Part shown: one piece after another, positions 35,634 to 44,441 of the stretch
Layout of the letters: the number at the start of each line of letters is the position of its first letter
Numbering within the stretch: the stretch's first letter is position 1
Origin: Tabrizicola aquatica
GTDB lineage: Bacteria > Pseudomonadota > Alphaproteobacteria > Rhodobacterales > Rhodobacteraceae
Length of the DNA: 64,000 nucleotides
Assembly: GCF_002900975.1 (NCBI RefSeq)
Contig: NZ_PJON01000002.1
Span: 124,001-188,000, forward strand
Direction: 5' to 3'
Program-made: the position numbers and the translations under genes
The notes under the pieces: generated by a model
What the model saw: only the letters and a program-made list of their open reading frames with translations
The model's database searches: none
Told to the model about the DNA's origin: nothing

Positions 35634-37562
35634 ATGAACACGCGCGACACGATGGAGCTGAAGGAAGAGACGATCCGGGCGCAATATGAGGCGGCCTTGG
35701 GGATGGTCTTTGGCTTCGATCACGCGCCGCGGTTGGCGAAGCCCTTGGTGGTGGCTGCAGTGGCGGAGCGGTCGCCCGGCGTGGGGACGCGGCCGACGTT
35801 CCGGTCGACGGTGCCGGGGATGGCGACGCGGACGACCGCGCGGCCCGGCGGGGTGCGGCTGGCAGAGCGGGTCGAGGGGTTGGGGGATGGGCTGGTCTCG
35901 CCGGTACAGGCGGCGGTGCTGAACGCGCTGCGGCGATCCTTGGCGATTGCGCTGGCGATGGGGGAGACGTTCTCGGCGCAATCGGGGCTGGCGGAGTTAA
36001 AGCGGGCGAACCTGGAGGGGCGGGTGCCGGAACCCCGGCGCGCCGAATTTGGGGAGTTGCTGGCGGGTGAGGCGCTGGTGGTCTTGTTCACCTTCGGCAA
36101 TGCGCTGGCCTATCTGATCGCGCCGCATGTGGGGACCACGACGGTCGAGTTGGGCGAGGTGGAGGAGGTTCTGACCGACAATGCTCCGCTGGCCTTGCAG
36201 GGGGCCTTGTGGGAGCTGGATCAGGACATCGGGGCGCTGGCGACCGACGATGTGAAGCTGGTGGCAGTGGTGTCGGCCTTTGCCGAGGCGCTGATGAAGA
36301 AGGTGCAGATCCGGGCGGAGAATGGGGCGCGGACTTCTGTCTTTACGGGTGGAAGCTGGAAGGTGGAGGCGGATGGGCTGACGCTGTCGGGGTTCAAGCC
36401 GGCCAAGGCTGCGAAGGGTGGCATGATCGCCATGGCCTTCAAGAAGCCGCATGAGGTGGTGGGGAACCACATCGCCAAGTACCAGTCGCTGCGGCTGTCG
36501 AAGATGCTGATGGCCTATGACTTCGAACGCCGCCTGAACCCGTTCGCGGAATTGGGCGGGTTCATCTTCACCTTTATGGGGGATGGGAAGCCGGGGACGG
36601 GGAAGACCACGCTGATCCAGATGATGGCGGGGTTGCTGAACGATTACTGCAAGGTGGCGGGGTATCCGTTCCGGTATCAGAACTTCTCGATCGACCAGAT
36701 CGACAGCTATCAGGGCAAGTCGGGGCAGAACGCGAAGGCGTTCATCGACGCGGTACTGGACCCCTCGGTCATCGGGTTCGGGACCATCGACGATATCGAC
36801 CAGGTGGCGGGGAAGCGGGGGGACCGGCAGTCCTCGGCTGGCCAGCAAGAGGTGACGGCGGTCTTCATGCAGGCCTTTGCAGGGGCGGGGACGGTGGTGC
36901 GGGGGAACTGCACGTTTGGCATGTTCTCGAACTATCCGGAGAACGTGGACGACGCCCTGCGCCAGCGGGCCGGGGCGCGGTTTCTGGTCGACGGGCCGCA
37001 GTCGAAGGAGGATTACATTGATATCCTCTCGCTTCTCTTGGGGAAGAACCATGCGATCCCGGTGGGGGAGCATGATCTGTTCGCGGCGCAGGAGATCAAG
37101 AAGGCTGTGGCCGCGTCCTTTGAGGGGCATTCGAAGCCGCATGAGGAGGGGTTGCTGAAGGTCTGGGACCGGGTGTCGGGTAAGATTGGGAAGCTGGATA
37201 CCCTCGCCAAGATGGGGGCCTACCTGAAAGCGATCCAAGAGGCGGATGAGCGGTTCACGGGCCGGGCGATCAAGAACATCACCGATGCGGTGAAGGTCCG
37301 GGCGATGGACTTTGAACTGCCGGATGAGTGGATGGATCAGCCGGACCTCTTCCTCTTCAAGCCCTATGACGAGAAGCTGGCGATGATCCGGGGGCTGATG
37401 ACGCCGATCTCGGTGGAGATGGTGATCCAGGAAATCAACCGCTACGCCGACAGCGAGTTCCGCTATGCCGACAAGTCGGACGAGGTGGCCATCGAGGCGA
37501 TGGTGCGCGACTTTGGCCGGACGGAAGAGGCGAAGCGGCGATATCTGGAGGGGAAGGGGTGA
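35634..37562 (+). CDS. AAA+ ATPase of the unknown operon
   Basis: 642 residues. The first 290 residues have no recognised domain. A AAA module follows: Walker A GDGKPGTGKTT (residues 316-326), Walker B-like VIGFGTIDDIDQV with Asp386-Asp387, and DDALRQRAGARF, a likely sensor/arginine-finger region. The C-terminal 150 residues are helical. The Walker A has an inserted KP before GTGKTT, slightly unusual. It should act as a ring-forming remodelling ATPase. The nearest partners by context are the coiled-coil protein and the DUF6638 protein. Start chosen at ATG 35634. Confidence 0.9.
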   Translation: MNTRDTMELKEETIRAQYEAALGMVFGFDHAPRLAKPLVVAAVAERSPGVGTRPTFRSTVPGMATRTTARPGGVRLAERVEGLGDGLVSPVQAAVLNALRRSLAIALAMGETFSAQSGLAELKRANLEGRVPEPRRAEFGELLAGEALVVLFTFGNALAYLIAPHVGTTTVELGEVEEVLTDNAPLALQGALWELDQDIGALATDDVKLVAVVSAFAEALMKKVQIRAENGARTSVFTGGSWKVEADGLTLSGFKPAKAAKGGMIAMAFKKPHEVVGNHIAKYQSLRLSKMLMAYDFERRLNPFAELGGFIFTFMGDGKPGTGKTTLIQMMAGLLNDYCKVAGYPFRYQNFSIDQIDSYQGKSGQNAKAFIDAVLDPSVIGFGTIDDIDQVAGKRGDRQSSAGQQEVTAVFMQAFAGAGTVVRGNCTFGMFSNYPENVDDALRQRAGARFLVDGPQSKEDYIDILSLLLGKNHAIPVGEHDLFAAQEIKKAVAASFEGHSKPHEEGLLKVWDRVSGKIGKLDTLAKMGAYLKAIQEADERFTGRAIKNITDAVKVRAMDFELPDEWMDQPDLFLFKPYDEKLAMIRGLMTPISVEMVIQEINRYADSEFRYADKSDEVAIEAMVRDFGRTEEAKRRYLEGKG

Positions 37563-37584
37563 GGCCCGCTCAAGGAAGGCTTCG

Positions 37585-37917
37585 ATGACCTGCGCCTCGG
37601 CGTTGTTTCAGCATGTCGGCCTCTTGGCGGGCAGCGGTCTGGCAATCGTCGTGGGGCCCTGGCTGTTGGTCAAGCTTGCCGCGTCTGGCGGTTGGCGGTT
37701 TGTCTTGGCGCTGGTGCTGGGGTGGGGGCTCGCTTCCGGTGTTGTCGTCCTTGCGGTGCTTGGGGTGCTGGCCGCGCGTTCGGCACGAAGCGGAACTCCG
37801 GAATGCGCGTGGTCCGACCTGATCGCCAGCCTGTGGTATATGTCGGTTGCTGGTCTTTTCATTTCTGTGCTGCTCACCATGGTCATCCGGCGGCGCGCCA
37901 GACGGAAGAGCGAATGA
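37585..37917 (+). CDS. small three-helix membrane protein of the unknown operon
   Basis: 110 residues from the ATG at 37585, preceded by AAGGAAG. Three hydrophobic segments (about residues 10-30, 38-64 and 80-102) and a basic C-terminal tail (RRRARRKSE) suggest an inner-membrane protein with its tail in the cytoplasm. It overlaps the next gene by ATGA. No family recognised. Confidence 0.78.
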   Translation: MTCASALFQHVGLLAGSGLAIVVGPWLLVKLAASGGWRFVLALVLGWGLASGVVVLAVLGVLAARSARSGTPECAWSDLIASLWYMSVAGLFISVLLTMVIRRRARRKSE

Positions 37918-38294
37918 ACGAGCCACTGACCCTGTGGAATTCGATCCTGCCCCTGGCGGGGTTGTGCGCGCTGGTGGCCTGGCTGCCGGGGTGGGTCGCG
38001 GGGCGGGGGAACCTGTCGCAGGCGAGGCTTTCGCGGGCGGTGGGGGTGACGGCGGTGGTGGCGCTGGGCGTGGGGGCCGTGCTGACGGCGGGGCTTTATG
38101 CGGCGATCAACGAGGGGGTCTGGGCAGGGGTTCTGGCGGCTCCGCTGGAGCGGGCGGGGTTCTTCCTGGGCCGTTCGGCGTTGTTTGCGCTGCTGTGGGG
38201 TCCGGTGCTGGGGTTCGTCTGGCTGGTGAAAGCGCAGGAGCTGAACCGGCGGTTGGGGATGCGGATGGTGGATGGTGAAGGGGGGAAGGGGTGA
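37914..38294 (+). CDS. second three-helix membrane protein of the unknown operon
   Basis: 126 residues. Hydrophobic segments at about residues 9-30, 42-65 and 80-105 are followed by a cytoplasmic-looking tail (KAQELNRRLGMRMVDGEGGKG). The stop codon TGA is part of GTGA at 38291-38294, which is also the start of the following low-GC gene. Before that gene was inserted, the same GTGA would have overlapped the DUF6638 start, as argued in the findings. Confidence 0.78.
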   Translation: MNEPLTLWNSILPLAGLCALVAWLPGWVAGRGNLSQARLSRAVGVTAVVALGVGAVLTAGLYAAINEGVWAGVLAAPLERAGFFLGRSALFALLWGPVLGFVWLVKAQELNRRLGMRMVDGEGGKG

Positions 38295-38956
38295 TTAAAC
38301 GAAACAAAGATTTTACCGAGAGCGCAACAGAGTTCTGGCTTACCAGTTTCTTAATTCTGTTTACCAATCTTGCGGCGACGGCCGAACCTTTGTCGGCCGA
38401 GAAGTTCCATGAGCTAGTTTACATGGACGACGGAGTGTCTCTTCCTGAGCTGATAAACTGTTCCGCGGTTAGCTTGGAAGCACCGGCGCTGCCAATTTGG
38501 TGCCGAGTCGGCGGCATAGAAATTCACTTGGAAAACAACGTAGTAAACGGAGTGAATTTGGGAGAGATATTCGGAGAGGTATCCATGGATGCAATTTGGA
38601 CCGCTGTGGAGAGCGATCAAACTGATATGCTTCCACTTAAATTCCTTGATTGGAACTTCGATGTAAAGGAGACATGGTCTTACTCTGATGACAGCCGAAA
38701 TGTATTCTGTTCTTTTGGCGGCCCATCGAAAGAAGAATCGGGATTTGGCGTTCCAACGCTTCAAACCGCCCGTTGTTTTCAGTTTATCGAAGGAAGCTAT
38801 CTGAATCCTGGACAACGAATGCTCAAGACTACGTTCTACGATCTTGGAGATCTCTCTTTAATGGGTGCAAATACGCCAACCGATTTGACACTTTTCAAGA
38901 GTGTTGTCGTGTTTGTGGCACTGACTACCCGAATTGAACTTCGCAGTGAGAAGTAA
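38291..38956 (+). CDS. low-GC gene for a secreted protein, inserted into the operon
   Basis: 221 residues from a GTG at 38291. Base composition and codon use differ sharply from everything around it: by eye roughly 40-45% GC, with many AAA, GAT and TTA codons. A signal peptide (hydrophobic residues about 16-31, cleavage near ATA-EP) precedes a 190-residue mature part with four cysteines (NCS, WCR, FCS, RCF) that could form two disulfides. No family recognised. GTGA occurs at both borders. The composition points to recent horizontal acquisition. Confidence 0.82.
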   Translation: MIKRNKDFTESATEFWLTSFLILFTNLAATAEPLSAEKFHELVYMDDGVSLPELINCSAVSLEAPALPIWCRVGGIEIHLENNVVNGVNLGEIFGEVSMDAIWTAVESDQTDMLPLKFLDWNFDVKETWSYSDDSRNVFCSFGGPSKEESGFGVPTLQTARCFQFIEGSYLNPGQRMLKTTFYDLGDLSLMGANTPTDLTLFKSVVVFVALTTRIELRSEK

Positions 38957-40318
38957 GTGAAACGCCTCATCCAACGCGGTCTCATGTTCGGGAACCTGAT
39001 CGAGGTTTCCTCTCCCGCCCTTGTCGAGCGCTACAACCGGGCGCTCAAGCATCTTACCAGCAAGACCACGAAGCTTGACGATTTCCACATCGACCTGTCC
39101 GGCTATTCGCCCGAGATTGGCGACGAATTAAACGACGACCTCTACCTCAACCCCAACGGGGCGAACCGGCAGTTCATCTTGCTGACAACGGCGCAGAAGG
39201 ATGCGCCTTTGCTGAACATCAAGTTCTCCACCAGCCGGGGGATCCTGACGCAGTTCATCGAGAAGAACGAGGCGCAGTTGTTTGCCCTGACCGCGCGGGA
39301 TGCGGTGGCGGGGGAGTTGCAGAACTCGGTCTACGCGTTCGACACGCCGGCCAAGCTGTTCGACATCCGGCAGGTGACGGTCGAGGCGGATACGATCGGC
39401 GGGCATGTGGCGGATGCGGGGAAGCTGGCGAAGCTGATCGAGCGGTTCCGGGTTGAGCCGGACGGCTGGCGCGATGATGTGCTGGTAGCGGAGATGATTG
39501 GCCTTGCCAAGAAGACGGGCGACGTGACGCGGGTGCCGATCAGCCTTCCGGCGATGACGTTCCAGCAGCAGAACTTCTGGACCAGCCATTTCGGCGGGGT
39601 CTACATCTTTCAGGGCGTGCGCTATCCGGCGGCGATCTCGACGCTGGACTGGAAAAGCCTGGGCGAGGTGCCGGTGGCGCAGGTGATGGACCTGGACCAC
39701 CGCAACCAGATCGCCGACTGGCTGGAGCGGAACGGGCTGGTGGAACCCATCGTGCAGGCGCGGGGGACGGATGCCTCGGCCATCCTGCGGCAGAAGATGG
39801 ATTTCATCCTGGTCGATGCGGCGGACCGGCTGGGGATCGAGGTCGGGGATGCGCGACGGACGGAACTGCGGAAGGTGGCCTACAAGCTGGGCACCTCGTT
39901 GCCCGAGGAGTTTCTGGGGCTAGCCGCCCTCCTCCGCTGGGTCGAGGCCGGGGGGGCCTGGCCGAAGATCACCTCGGAGCATCCGGCCTATTTCTACACG
40001 CTCCGCGGCAAGGGGCCGGACCGCGACCTGGTGAACATGCTTCTGTCCGAACTCTCTCCGATGGACGTGCGGCAGATGTTCATCACCCACAAGGAGCTGT
40101 TCTACGCCCAGTACGCCACGTGGTCCGACCGCAAGAAAACCTATGTGGCGGACTTCCTGGCGCGGGAGTATCAGGTGGACCGTGAGGGCGCGCGGACAGC
40201 GCTGTTCGGGCCGGAACCGTCGATGGACGAACTCCATCGGCCGCAGATGGCGGAAGGCCCCAAACCGGCGCGCCGAACGGTGGTCGGCCCCTGGGGCGCA
40301 ACTGGAGGGCGGCGATGA
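38957..40318 (+). CDS. DUF6638 family protein
   Basis: 453 residues from a GTG at 38957, directly after the TAA of the inserted gene; an ATG 24 nt later is an alternative start. The N terminus (MKRLIQRGLMFGNLIEVSSP read with GTG as Met) and LVERYNRALKHLTSKTT resemble a conserved Rhodobacterales family that I believe is DUF6638. ILVDAADRLGIEVGDARRTELRK and KKTYVADFLAREYQVDREGARTAL, in parts, are helical and charged. No membrane span. Its steady company with the AAA+ gene suggests a substrate or adaptor. Function unknown. Confidence 0.8.
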   Translation: MKRLIQRGLMFGNLIEVSSPALVERYNRALKHLTSKTTKLDDFHIDLSGYSPEIGDELNDDLYLNPNGANRQFILLTTAQKDAPLLNIKFSTSRGILTQFIEKNEAQLFALTARDAVAGELQNSVYAFDTPAKLFDIRQVTVEADTIGGHVADAGKLAKLIERFRVEPDGWRDDVLVAEMIGLAKKTGDVTRVPISLPAMTFQQQNFWTSHFGGVYIFQGVRYPAAISTLDWKSLGEVPVAQVMDLDHRNQIADWLERNGLVEPIVQARGTDASAILRQKMDFILVDAADRLGIEVGDARRTELRKVAYKLGTSLPEEFLGLAALLRWVEAGGAWPKITSEHPAYFYTLRGKGPDRDLVNMLLSELSPMDVRQMFITHKELFYAQYATWSDRKKTYVADFLAREYQVDREGARTALFGPEPSMDELHRPQMAEGPKPARRTVVGPWGATGGRR

Positions 40319-40587
40319 TCGGATTTCTGCGCGCCATCGTGATCTGGGCCGTGGTGGGTGCCGTGGCCTATTTCGTGCTGCGGATCTATGCCCGCTCGCT
40401 GCGCCGCGAGGCGCTGGAGAGGGAATGGGACGCCGCCCCCAAGGGCGATGCCGTGGCGCGGGAGGCGTTCATCGACAAGGGCATGGCCGAATATGAGGGC
40501 AGCCTGCGAAACCGGCTGCTGGTCATTATCTTCGTCCTGCCTTTCATCGCGATCGCGGTGCTCCTATATCTGGTCAATTACGCATGA
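40315..40587 (+). CDS. small two-helix membrane protein of the unknown operon
   Basis: 90 residues starting in an ATGA overlap with the DUF6638 gene. Hydrophobic segments at about residues 5-25 and 66-88 enclose a charged, helical middle (SLRREALEREWDAAPKGDAV), suggesting a hairpin with a cytoplasmic loop. No family recognised. Separated by 7 nt from the DUF1523 gene. Confidence 0.78.
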   Translation: MIGFLRAIVIWAVVGAVAYFVLRIYARSLRREALEREWDAAPKGDAVAREAFIDKGMAEYEGSLRNRLLVIIFVLPFIAIAVLLYLVNYA

Positions 40588-40594
40588 GGCCGCG

Positions 40595-41263
40595 ATGCGA
40601 TACGTGAAATGGGCTTTCTGGGGCACGCTTGCCCTGATCATCGGGCTGTTCCTGCACTATACGCTGCCGCAGCATGACGTGGTGCGGGTCGTCGGCACCT
40701 ATCAGGAACGCCAGGACCTGAACGACTGGACGCGGATCTTCTGGTCCTCGCCGGACGACCAGTCCACGGCCCTGACCAACCGGGACGTGCAGTTCATCCA
40801 GACCGTGCTGGCCAGTGGCGGGGTGATGGTCTACCGGAACGAGGACACGGGCTGGAGCTGGCCGCCCTATTTCAAGTTCGACACGGCCAGCCTGCAGACC
40901 GAGGCGGACGACCTCCGCTCGACCGCCGAGGCCCCCAAATGGGCCGTGGTCACGCATTACGGCTGGCGGAACGAGTTGATCTCAAGCTTCCCCAACGCCG
41001 TTGGGATCCGCTCTGTCGAGGGGCCGGATGTCACCATCATCCCTTGGTTCAACATCTTCTTCTTCGGCTTCCTGCTGATCCTGGCCGTGCTGATCCGCAA
41101 GATGTGGCTGCAATTCCGCGAACGGATGATCGACCCTGCGCTGGCGGATGCGGGCGAGGCCTGGGATTCGGTCGAGGCCCGCGCCGAGACCGCCCGCAAG
41201 GGCGCGCGCGGGTTCTTTGGGCGGATCGGGGCCTGGCTGAACACCTGGCGGGCGAAGAAGTAG
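40595..41263 (+). CDS. DUF1523 family membrane protein
   Basis: 222 residues from the ATG at 40595. N-terminal membrane segment (WGTLALIIGLFLHYTLPQHD), a periplasmic-looking domain of about 130 residues (VVRVVGTYQERQDL, WRNELISSFPNAVGIRSVEG), then a second membrane segment (IIPWFNIFFFGFLLILAVLI) and a basic C-terminal helix. The pattern matches DUF1523 proteins of Rhodobacteraceae. It is the last gene of the ten-gene operon. Confidence 0.83.
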   Translation: MRYVKWAFWGTLALIIGLFLHYTLPQHDVVRVVGTYQERQDLNDWTRIFWSSPDDQSTALTNRDVQFIQTVLASGGVMVYRNEDTGWSWPPYFKFDTASLQTEADDLRSTAEAPKWAVVTHYGWRNELISSFPNAVGIRSVEGPDVTIIPWFNIFFFGFLLILAVLIRKMWLQFRERMIDPALADAGEAWDSVEARAETARKGARGFFGRIGAWLNTWRAKK

Positions 41264-41315
41264 GGGAACAAATTCGCCGAGCCTCCGGTTTGGTCCCTTT
41301 GACCGGAGGCCTGCC

Positions 41316-41960
41316 ATGCGAGACGACCTGACCCCCGGCGCGCGGTTTCCTGACTTCGTGCTGCCCGATCACACCAAGACCCAGCGTCGCCTGTCGGACC
41401 TGCAAGGCGACCAGCTGATGGTCATCTTCCTGACCCGCGGTTTCTTCTGCCCCAAGGACCGTGCCCAGATGCACGAACTGGTGCGCTTTCACCCGCAACT
41501 GGTGGTCGGGTATACCCAGGTGGTCACCATCACCACCGACGACTGGCACATCACCAACAACTACCGCCAGCAGACCGGCGCGCCCTGGCCGTTCCTTTAC
41601 GACGAGGAAAGGGTAATTCAGAAGGATCTGGACATCAAGGAATACACCGACACCACGCATGACGTGATGATCCCGCACACGATCGTGCTGGGCCGGGGGC
41701 TGAAGGTCCACAAGATCTACAACGGCTATTACTACTGGGGCCGCCCCTCGACCGCCGAATTGCACGCCGACCTGCGCGACGTGGCGCGGCAGACCTATCC
41801 GGACTGGGACATCACCCGCCCCGAGATGCGGCAGAAGTGGGAGAAGGGCGAGACGTCCAGCTTCTATCCCTATTCCAACGAAAGTATCTCGATGGAGACG
41901 CTGATGCTGCAGATGGCCGGGGCCGTGGACCAGTACGCCGGAGAGGCGAAGGGGGAGTGA
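41316..41960 (+). CDS. redoxin-domain (AhpC/TSA-like) protein
   Basis: 214 residues. The thioredoxin-fold start (LTPGARFPDFVLPDHTKTQR, then LSDLQGDQLMVIFLTRGFFCP) has a single conserved cysteine in GFFCPKDRAQ at the peroxidatic position. No resolving Cys is obvious. The last 60 residues form an extension (YPDWDITRPEMRQKWEKGE). It is probably a peroxiredoxin-like protein or a close relative without peroxidase activity. It begins 52 nt after the DUF1523 gene and converges with pheT; membership of the upstream operon is uncertain. Confidence 0.85.
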   Translation: MRDDLTPGARFPDFVLPDHTKTQRRLSDLQGDQLMVIFLTRGFFCPKDRAQMHELVRFHPQLVVGYTQVVTITTDDWHITNNYRQQTGAPWPFLYDEERVIQKDLDIKEYTDTTHDVMIPHTIVLGRGLKVHKIYNGYYYWGRPSTAELHADLRDVARQTYPDWDITRPEMRQKWEKGETSSFYPYSNESISMETLMLQMAGAVDQYAGEAKGE

Positions 41961-41966
41961 CCCCCC

Positions 41967-44384
41967 TTACGCGCGTAGACTGCCGCCGGTCGCTTTCGTC
42001 ACCTTCTCGATGATCTTGGCCGACACGGCCTCGATCTCGGCTTCGGTGAGGGTCGCGGTCACCGGCTGCAGGCGGACAGTCAAGGCGATGGACTTCTTGC
42101 CCGCCCCCATCTGCGCCTCTGCCTTGTCGCCGGTGAACTGGTCGAAAACGCGGACGCTTTCGATCAGGGTCTTGTCGGCGCCTTGCGCGGCGTTGGCCGC
42201 CATCAGGGCCTCGACCTTGGCGTCGACGACAAAGGCGAAATCCCGCTCTACCGCTTGCAGGTCGCTGATCGCCAGCGCCGGACGGGTCGGCGTCTTCACC
42301 TTCGGCGCAGGGACGTTGGCGATCAGGATCGTGAAGGCCACGGCGGGGCCCTTCACATCCATGGCCTGCAGGATGCGCGGGTGAACCTCGCCAAAACTCG
42401 CCATCACATTCGGCCCCAGCCCGATCACGCCCGAGCGGCCGGGGTGCCACCATCCCGTCACCTTGCGGCTGATCTGGACGCGGGCAGGCGCCCCAAGGGC
42501 GGCCAGCACCGCCTCGGCATCGGCCTTGGCGTCGAACACGTCGACCATGCGCCGGCTGCCGTGCGGATCACGCTGCGCGGCGGCACCGATCAGCAGACCC
42601 GCGGCTTGCAGGTGCTGGTCGCCCGGTTCGCCGCCGTGGAAGGCGGGGCCGATCTCGAACAGCGCCAGGTCCATGAAGCCGCGCGCCTGGTTCCGGGCAG
42701 CCGCGGCCAGAAGGCCGGGGAGGAGATCGGGGCGCAGGTGCGTCATTTCGGAGGAGATTGGGTTATCCACCCGCACGGCCTCGGTTCCGCCACCAAACAA
42801 GGCTGCGGATTTGGCGTCGATGAAGCTGTAGGTCACGGCCTCATTATAACCAAGTGCCGCGATGGTGCGGCGGGCGGTGCGTTCGCGGACTTGCAGCGGC
42901 GTCAGGATCGGGCGCGGCACGCCGGGAAGTTGACGGGCCATCGGCGCGCCTTGCAACTTGGTCAGACTGGCGATGCGGGCGACTTCCTCGATCAGGTCGG
43001 CGTCGCCCAGAATATCAGGGCGCCAAGTCGGCGGCGTCACATCATTGCCGTTCAGGGTGAAGCCCAAAGCCTCCAGCGTGGCGCGCTGGGTGGCTTCGGG
43101 GATCTCCATGCCGACAAGGCTGACAACGCGCGCGGGATCAAGGCGATAGGTGCGGGTCGGGTCGATGGCCGCGCCGTCCTGAACGACGGTCCCGGCCTCG
43201 CCGCTGCAAAGATCAAGGATCATCTGCGTCGCCAGTTCCAGCCCCGGCAGGGTGAAAGCCGGGTCGACGCCACGTTCAAAGCGATAGCGGGCGTCCGAGT
43301 TGATCTTCAGCGCACGGCCGGTGGCGGCGATGGTGATCGGGTCCCAGTAGGCCGATTCCAGAAACACGTCAGTCGTCTCGGGGGTGCAGCCCGAGGCTTC
43401 GCCGCCCATGATCCCGGCCAGCGATTCCGGGCCGTGGTCGTCGGCAATGACCATCTGGCCGGACGAAAGGGCGTAGGTCTTGCCATCCAGCGCCAGCAGC
43501 GTCTCACCTTCCCGGGCGGGACGGATGTGGAGGTCGCCCTTCACCTTGGCGGCGTCGAAGACGTGCAGCGGGCGGTTCAGGCCGAAGGTGAAGTAGTTGG
43601 TGATGTCCACCAGCGCCGAGATCGGGCGCAAGCCCAGGGCCTTGAGCCGCGCCTGCATCCAGTCGGGCGAAGGGCCGTTCTTCACGCCACGGATCAGGCG
43701 ACCGGCGAAGTGGGGGCAGCCCTTGGCTTTCAGCTCGGGGGCGATGTGGATGCCGATGGGGGTGTCGAAGGTGCCTGCGACCGGGGTGGCGGTGACGGGT
43801 TTAAGCTTGCCCATGCCGCGCGCGGCAAGGTCGCGGGCGATGCCGTGGATGCCCAGGGCGTCGGGGCGGTTCGGGGTGACCTTGATCTCGACGACCGGGT
43901 CATTGACGCCGCGGTAATCGATGTAGCGCAAGCCCAAGGGCGCGTCGGAGGGCAGTTCGATGATGCCGTCGTGGTTGTCGGACAGCATCAATTCGCGTTC
44001 AGAGCAGAGCATGCCGTTACTGTCCACGCCCCGGATGTTGCCGGGCTTCAGGTCGACGCCGGTTCCGGGGACATGGGTGCCGGGGGGTGCGAAAACGCCG
44101 ACCAACCCGGTCTTGGCATTCGGCGCGCCGCAGACGACTTGGACTTCCTCACTCCGACCGCCGGGGCCTTCGGGGAAAGTCTCAACCCGGCAGACGCGAA
44201 GGCGGTCGGCGTTCGGGTGCTGGACGGCCTCGATCACCCGGCAGATGCGGAAGGCACCAAGCTGGGCGGTCGGGTCCTCGATGCCCTCCACCTCCAGCCC
44301 AAGGTCGGTGAGCGCCTCGGCGATGGCATCGACAGGGGCCTCGGTTTCAAGGTGATCTTTCAGCCAGGACAGGGTGAATTTCAT
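41967..44384 (-). CDS. pheT: phenylalanyl-tRNA synthetase beta chain
   Basis: 805 residues. N-terminal MKFTLSWLKDHLETEAPVDA, the OB-fold tRNA-binding EMAP-like domain (VCRVETFPEG...VVCGAPNAK), B3/B4 editing domain (VTPNRPDALGIHGIARDLA), B5 (PEATQRATLEALGF) and the C-terminal anticodon-binding FDX domain (VRVFDQFTGD, LTVRLQPVTATLTEAEIEAV). With PheS it charges tRNA-Phe. pheS is not in the window; the gene upstream is a membrane acyltransferase. A 1032-codon open frame on the opposite strand is a composition artefact. Confidence 0.98.
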   Translation of the reverse strand: MKFTLSWLKDHLETEAPVDAIAEALTDLGLEVEGIEDPTAQLGAFRICRVIEAVQHPNADRLRVCRVETFPEGPGGRSEEVQVVCGAPNAKTGLVGVFAPPGTHVPGTGVDLKPGNIRGVDSNGMLCSERELMLSDNHDGIIELPSDAPLGLRYIDYRGVNDPVVEIKVTPNRPDALGIHGIARDLAARGMGKLKPVTATPVAGTFDTPIGIHIAPELKAKGCPHFAGRLIRGVKNGPSPDWMQARLKALGLRPISALVDITNYFTFGLNRPLHVFDAAKVKGDLHIRPAREGETLLALDGKTYALSSGQMVIADDHGPESLAGIMGGEASGCTPETTDVFLESAYWDPITIAATGRALKINSDARYRFERGVDPAFTLPGLELATQMILDLCSGEAGTVVQDGAAIDPTRTYRLDPARVVSLVGMEIPEATQRATLEALGFTLNGNDVTPPTWRPDILGDADLIEEVARIASLTKLQGAPMARQLPGVPRPILTPLQVRERTARRTIAALGYNEAVTYSFIDAKSAALFGGGTEAVRVDNPISSEMTHLRPDLLPGLLAAAARNQARGFMDLALFEIGPAFHGGEPGDQHLQAAGLLIGAAAQRDPHGSRRMVDVFDAKADAEAVLAALGAPARVQISRKVTGWWHPGRSGVIGLGPNVMASFGEVHPRILQAMDVKGPAVAFTILIANVPAPKVKTPTRPALAISDLQAVERDFAFVVDAKVEALMAANAAQGADKTLIESVRVFDQFTGDKAEAQMGAGKKSIALTVRLQPVTATLTEAEIEAVSAKIIEKVTKATGGSLRA

Positions 44385-44441
44385 CGGCGGGCCTCCAAAA
44401 CTTGCGCCCGGATTAGCGGAAAGCGGCGGGAAGGGGAAGCG

